Shown: positions 60,329 through 64,000 of the stretch, piece after piece
Layout: each line of letters opens with the position of its first letter
How positions within the stretch are numbered: the first letter of the stretch is position 1
From: Desertibaculum subflavum
GTDB taxonomy: Bacteria > Pseudomonadota > Alphaproteobacteria > Ferrovibrionales > Ferrovibrionaceae
DNA length: 64,000 bases
Direction of reading: 5' to 3'
NCBI GenBank assembly: GCA_003576705.1
Contig: QOZS01000025.1
Location: forward strand, 1-64,000
Made by a program: the position numbers and the translations under genes
Notes under the pieces: model-generated
The model's input: the letters and a program-made list of their open reading frames with translations, nothing else
Databases searched by the model: none
What the model was told of the DNA's origin: nothing

Positions 60329-62032
60329 ATGACCTACGATCTCGTCATCAAGAACGGCATGGTGGTGGACGGGTCCGGCCTGCCGCGCTACCGCGCCGAT
60401 GTGGGCGTGAAGGACGGGCGCATCACGACCATCGGCCGCATCGCCTCACCCGCCCGCAAGACTATCGATGCCGAGGGCCATGTGGTGACTCCGGGCTTCG
60501 TCGACGGCCACACCCATATGGATGCTCAGATCTTCTGGGACCCGCTCGGCACCTGCTCCTGCTATCACGGCGTCACCTCCGTCGTGATGGGCAATTGCGG
60601 CTTCACCTTGGCCCCCTGTCGCGAGACCGAGGCCGATCTCGTGTTCCGCAACCTGGAGCGGGCCGAGGATCTGAGCCGCGATGCCATGCTGGCCGGCATC
60701 AAATGGCGCTGGGAGACCTTCCCGGAATTCCTCGACGTGCTGGAGAGCCTGCCCAAGGGCATCAACTATGCCGGCTATGTCGGCCACTCGGCGCTGCGCA
60801 CCTATGTGATGGGACAACGCGCCTTCACCGAGAAGGCGAGCGACGACGACCTCAAGCGCATGGTGCACGAGGTGAAAGCCTCGATCCGCGCCGGCGCCAT
60901 CGGCTTCTCCACCACGCGCAGCGTCAACCACCAGACCTCGGACGACAAGCCGGTGGCGAGCCGGCTGGCCAGCTGGGAGGAGATGGCGGCGCTGGTGCGT
61001 GCCATGGGCGATCTCAATGCCGGCATCCTGGAGATCGCCGGCGAGCCGACCGGGGCTTCCGGCGAGCGCGCCATCAAGTACTACAACGCGCTGAAGCAGC
61101 TCGCGGTCGAAAGCGGCCGGCCGATCACCTTCGGCATGTTCGGCACCCGCGTCGCGCCGGGCGCCTGGCGGCCTGTATTCGACATCGTCGAGCAGGCAGC
61201 GGACGAGGGCGGGCGGATGTTCGTGCAGGTGCATTCGCGCGAGCTCAACGTGCTGCTCTCCTTCGAGACGCATACGCCGTTCGACAGCTGGGACGTGTGG
61301 CGCGACATCCGCAAGCTGCCGCTCGACCAGCAGAAGGCAAAGCTGCGCGACCCCGAGATCCGCCGCCGCCTGGTGGAGGTGGCGAGCCGGCCATACGAAG
61401 GGCCGGAGGTGCGCGGCACCGAGGCGCGGCCGCCGGAATGGGACTGGGTCTATCTGTTCGACAGCCCGCACGGGCCGCACCGCTCGATGGCCGACCTCGC
61501 CCGCGAGCGCAACCAGCACCCGGTCGAGACGTTCATCGACCTGGCGCTGGAGCGCGACCTGAAGCTGTTCCTGCGCCAGCCGATCGCCAACGAGAACCAG
61601 GACGACGCGCTGGAGATGATGCGCCATCCGCGCTCGGTGGTGACCTTCTCGGATGCCGGCGCGCATGTCTCGCAGATCATGGACAATTCGCTGCAGACCC
61701 ATCTGCTGGCGCATTGGGTGCGCGAGAAGCAGGCCTTCACCCTGGAGCAGGCGGTGCGGCTGATCACCTACGACACTGCGACGCAATGGGGCTTCCATGA
61801 CCGCGGCCTGCTGCGCGAGGGCATGGCCGCCGATATCAACGTGCTGGATCCGAAAACGGTCGGCGCCCGCATGCCGGAAGTGGTGACCGACCTGCCGGCC
61901 GAGGCCAAGCGCCTGCGCCAGACCTCGACCGGCATCATGGCGACGGTGGTGAACGGCGAAATCGTGCTGGAGCGCAACCAGCCGACCGGGGCGCTGCCCG
62001 GCCGGCTGCTGCGCGGCAAGCTGCCCGGCTGA
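60329..62032 (+). CDS. N-acyl-D-amino-acid deacylase/D-aminoacylase-like amidohydrolase
   Basis: 567 residues of the Amidohydro_3 group. Seen: YDLVIKNGMVVDGSGLPRYRADVGVKDGRI start, GFVDGHTHMDAQIFWDP metal motif, SVVMGNCGFTLAPCRE, and VVTFSDAGAHVSQIMDNS with the catalytic Asp. Hydrolyses N-acylated D-amino acids or related amides in the cytoplasm. It converges with the GFA gene. The GGGAGA before the ATG supports the start. Confidence 0.88.
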   Translation: MTYDLVIKNGMVVDGSGLPRYRADVGVKDGRITTIGRIASPARKTIDAEGHVVTPGFVDGHTHMDAQIFWDPLGTCSCYHGVTSVVMGNCGFTLAPCRETEADLVFRNLERAEDLSRDAMLAGIKWRWETFPEFLDVLESLPKGINYAGYVGHSALRTYVMGQRAFTEKASDDDLKRMVHEVKASIRAGAIGFSTTRSVNHQTSDDKPVASRLASWEEMAALVRAMGDLNAGILEIAGEPTGASGERAIKYYNALKQLAVESGRPITFGMFGTRVAPGAWRPVFDIVEQAADEGGRMFVQVHSRELNVLLSFETHTPFDSWDVWRDIRKLPLDQQKAKLRDPEIRRRLVEVASRPYEGPEVRGTEARPPEWDWVYLFDSPHGPHRSMADLARERNQHPVETFIDLALERDLKLFLRQPIANENQDDALEMMRHPRSVVTFSDAGAHVSQIMDNSLQTHLLAHWVREKQAFTLEQAVRLITYDTATQWGFHDRGLLREGMAADINVLDPKTVGARMPEVVTDLPAEAKRLRQTSTGIMATVVNGEIVLERNQPTGALPGRLLRGKLPG

Positions 62033-62047
62033 AGATGTGTCAGCCGG
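62025..62047. terminator. Shared hairpin between convergent genes
   Basis: CCGGCTGA and TCAGCCGG form an eight-base perfect stem with a seven-base loop. It contains the deacylase stop and the GFA stop lies at its right arm, so it can act as a bidirectional terminator. Confidence 0.5.
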
Positions 62048-62513
62048 TGCCGAGGATGGCGCGGCGGCGTTCCAGGCTGGCCCAAGGCCACAGCGCCTGC
62101 ATGTCGTAATAGGCCTCGAAGGCCGGCACGCCCGCGGGCAGGGTCACCCAGGGCAGTTTCGAGCGCGTGTAGATGTGCACGTCGGGCGCGAGTTCCGCGG
62201 GGTCGTCCAAGGTGCCGATGCGCACGAACAACATCACCCGCCGGTTGCCGTAGTCGCTCCACAGCGCGGTGTTGCAAGCAGGGCAGCGGTGCACGAGATG
62301 CGGCCGCCCGCTATCGGTCGGCACGGGCACCGGCTCGGGCTTGCCGGAGATCCGCTCGACACGGTCCGCCTCGATCAGGGCGTTGAGCACGAAAGCACTG
62401 CCGGTCTGCCGCTGACAATCGCGGCAATGGCAGCAATGCACGAACATCGGCGCCGACGTCAGCCGATAGCGAACCGCACCGCAGGCACAGCCGCCTTCCA
62501 GGTTCACTGCCAT
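62040..62513 (-). CDS. GFA (CENP-V) family zinc protein
   Basis: 157 residues with the GFA metal pattern: GGCACGAVRY at the start, HCCHCRDCQRQTGSAF (three Cys) and HRCPACNTALWSDYG. Family was named for glutathione-dependent formaldehyde activation but most members have unknown substrates. An AGGAGGG site before the ATG fixes the start. Converges with the deacylase gene. Confidence 0.88.
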   Translation of the reverse strand: MAVNLEGGCACGAVRYRLTSAPMFVHCCHCRDCQRQTGSAFVLNALIEADRVERISGKPEPVPVPTDSGRPHLVHRCPACNTALWSDYGNRRVMLFVRIGTLDDPAELAPDVHIYTRSKLPWVTLPAGVPAFEAYYDMQALWPWASLERRRAILGTG

Positions 62514-62532
62514 GCGGACCCTCCTGAGAAAG

Positions 62533-62622
62533 TGGCGGATGGGGTGGGATTCGAACCCACGGTGGGCTTGCACCCACGGCGGTTTTCAAGACCGCTGCCT
62601 TAAACCACTCGGCCACCCATCC
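62533..62622 (-). tRNA. tRNA-Ser (anticodon TGA)
   Basis: 90 bases on the minus strand with a long variable arm typical of Ser: acceptor GGATGGG with CCCATCC, anticodon stem GCGGT/ACCGC with loop CTTGAAA, T arm GTGGG/CCCAC with TTCGAAT, discriminator G and encoded CCA. Anticodon TGA reads UCA and related Ser codons. It lies between the GFA gene and the MlrC gene. Confidence 0.95.
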
Positions 62623-62750
62623 GCATGCGGCGCGTTCGGCACGGAACGTGCAAATGCGTCCGGCGCCGAGTTCTAGCGCCCCAACCGGTGACCTGTCATC
62701 GTCCGCGGCGAATTGTGCTAGGTTTCCCTGGGTCTAGGGGGTCGAAAGTA

Positions 62751-64000
62751 ATGCGTTTGTTTGCCGCGACGTTGGCGACCGAGACGAACACGTTCTCGCC
62801 GCTGCCAACCAGTCTGGATTCCTACCGCGAGAGCGTGTTCCTGCGCCCGGGCGAGCACCCCGAGGATGCCCCGCGAATGTGCACGGCGCCTCTGTTCGTG
62901 GCACGCGCCCGCGCCAAGGCCGACGGCTTCACGCTGATCGAGGGCAGCTGCTTCGCGGCAAGTCCGGCCGGCACCACCAACCGCGCCGATTACGAGTTCA
63001 TGCGCGACGAGATCCTGGCCCAGCTGCAGGCCGCCATGCCGCTCGACGGCGTGCTGCTCGGCCTGCACGGCGCCATGGTGGCGCATGGCTATGACGACGT
63101 GGAAGGCGACATCCTGGAGCGCGCCCGCGCCGTCGTCGGCCCGAAATGCGTGATCGGGGTCGAGCTCGACCCGCATTGCCATCTGACCTTGAAGCGCGTT
63201 GGGCTCGCCGACATCGTCATCCTCTACAAGGAATTCCCGCATACCGACGTGGTCGACCGCGCCGAGGAGGTGCTCGACCTCGTGCTGAAGACGATCCGCG
63301 GCCAGGCGAAGCCGGTGATGTCGATGTACGATTGCCGGCAGATCCAGAGCTATCCGACCACCTTGCCGCTGATGCGCGGCTTCGTCGACCGCATCAAGGC
63401 GATGGAGGGCAAGGACGCCATCCTTTCGATCTCGATCGGGCACTGCTTCCCCTATGGCGATGTGCCGGAATTGTCGGGCCGCGTGCTGGTGATCGCCGAC
63501 GGCGACAAGGCGAAGGCCGATGCGCTGGCGACGCGGCTCGGCGAGGAATTCGTCTCCATGCGCGGCAAGACCCAGCCGGATTACCTGGATGTCGGCGGCG
63601 CGGTGCGGACGGCGATGGAGCAGAACGCCATGCCGATCGTGCTGGCGGAGCCGACCGACAATGCCGGCGGCGGCGCGCCGTCGGACAACACGACGATCCT
63701 GCGCGAGCTGATCGCCAGGCGCGCCGAGAGCGCGGCCATCGGCCCGATCTGGGATCCGATCGCGGTCAAGCTCTGCTTCGATGCCGGCCTCGGCGCAAAA
63801 TTTCCGCTGCGCTTCGGCGGCAAGACCGGGCCGCGCTCCGGCCTGCCGGTCGATGCGACGGTCGAAGTCACCGGCCTCGTGCGCGACGCCTGGCAGAGCT
63901 TCGGCCCGACCAAGGTGCCGCTCGGCGATTGTGCCGCGGTCAAGGTCGGCGGCGTCGAGGCGGTGCTGATCACCAAGCGCACCCAGGCGCTCGGCCTCGA
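62751..64000 (+). CDS. M81-family metallopeptidase (MlrC-like), 3' end cut by window
   Basis: First 416 codons visible. N-terminus FAATLATETNTFSPLPTSLD, GVLLGLHGAMVAHGYDDVEG and GVELDPHCHLTL supply the metal-binding His and Asp residues; EPTDNAGGGAPSDNTTIL and a C-terminal domain starting around residue 300 also fit MlrC. The family includes microcystinase C and many peptidases of unknown substrate. AGGGGG at 62736-62741 supports the ATG at 62751. Confidence 0.88.
   Translation, partial: MRLFAATLATETNTFSPLPTSLDSYRESVFLRPGEHPEDAPRMCTAPLFVARARAKADGFTLIEGSCFAASPAGTTNRADYEFMRDEILAQLQAAMPLDGVLLGLHGAMVAHGYDDVEGDILERARAVVGPKCVIGVELDPHCHLTLKRVGLADIVILYKEFPHTDVVDRAEEVLDLVLKTIRGQAKPVMSMYDCRQIQSYPTTLPLMRGFVDRIKAMEGKDAILSISIGHCFPYGDVPELSGRVLVIADGDKAKADALATRLGEEFVSMRGKTQPDYLDVGGAVRTAMEQNAMPIVLAEPTDNAGGGAPSDNTTILRELIARRAESAAIGPIWDPIAVKLCFDAGLGAKFPLRFGGKTGPRSGLPVDATVEVTGLVRDAWQSFGPTKVPLGDCAAVKVGGVEAVLITKRTQALGL

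Overview
This 64-kb window is chromosomal DNA from a high-GC (roughly two-thirds G+C by eye) alphaproteobacterium, most likely of Rhodospirillales type. The evidence is a DUF1489 protein (an alphaproteobacterial family), typical alphaproteobacterial intergenic inverted repeats, a PHB/3-hydroxybutyrate gene set, TRAP transporters of both TAXI and DctPQM type, a leucine/isovalerate (liu) catabolic operon and a gene density above 90 percent. I see no phage, integrase, IS transposase, rRNA or CRISPR. The organism assignment is inference.

Layout. 1-2632: a 29-bp inverted repeat, an EamA exporter, an enol-lactonase-like hydrolase and an SDR. 2772-8116: liu operon (MCC beta, methylglutaconyl-CoA hydratase, MCC alpha, HMG-CoA lyase). 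8146-12495: an orphan membrane protein, a composite repeat, an SLC13 transporter, DUF1489, a lipoprotein and a hydrolase-fold protein lacking its serine. 12797-15484: 3-hydroxybutyrate dehydrogenase, patatin and acetoacetate decarboxylase. 15575-16998: VWA-like plus J-domain pair. 17097-22816: tRNA-Ala, NTF2-fold protein, glycerophosphodiesterase, rhomboid, crotonase, NAPRTase and class II DAHP synthase. 22928-31654: PhoD, enolase-superfamily protein, SDR, an MBOAT/SGNH acyl-transfer pair, PhyH dioxygenase, SnoaL-like protein, LysE exporter and a probable LysE remnant. 31677-34666: TAXI-TRAP system. 34833-38616: an AT-richer FRG-domain gene, a Baeyer-Villiger-type monooxygenase and DUF3500.

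38689-45876 is a quinate/shikimate utilisation locus: AroQ-like dehydratase, DctMQP transporter, QsuD-type dehydrogenase, a TetR regulator and a QuiC/QsuB-type fused 3-dehydroshikimate dehydratase. Two copies of a 20-bp motif lie at the two promoters that flank the regulator. The AroQ-like protein lacks two residues expected in the type II active site.

45953-53725: methyltransferase with a Cys-rich head, a 10-bp tandem repeat array directly after the stop of a MetE-like gene, tRNA-His, two tandem DUF3185-like genes, HemN-type protein, acyl-CoA dehydrogenase, outer-membrane beta-barrel, TusA and an amidohydrolase. 53732-57744 is a URC-type uracil catabolism operon (URC1, URC4, uracil phosphoribosyltransferase, alpha/beta hydrolase) with its own promoter, preceded by formate-tetrahydrofolate ligase. 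59825-64000: orphan receiver protein, N-acyl-D-amino-acid deacylase, GFA protein, tRNA-Ser and an M81 (MlrC) metallopeptidase cut by the window end.

The strongest leads are the quinate/shikimate regulon with its atypical AroQ, the URC operon next to formate-THF ligase, the decamer array, and the compositionally foreign FRG gene.
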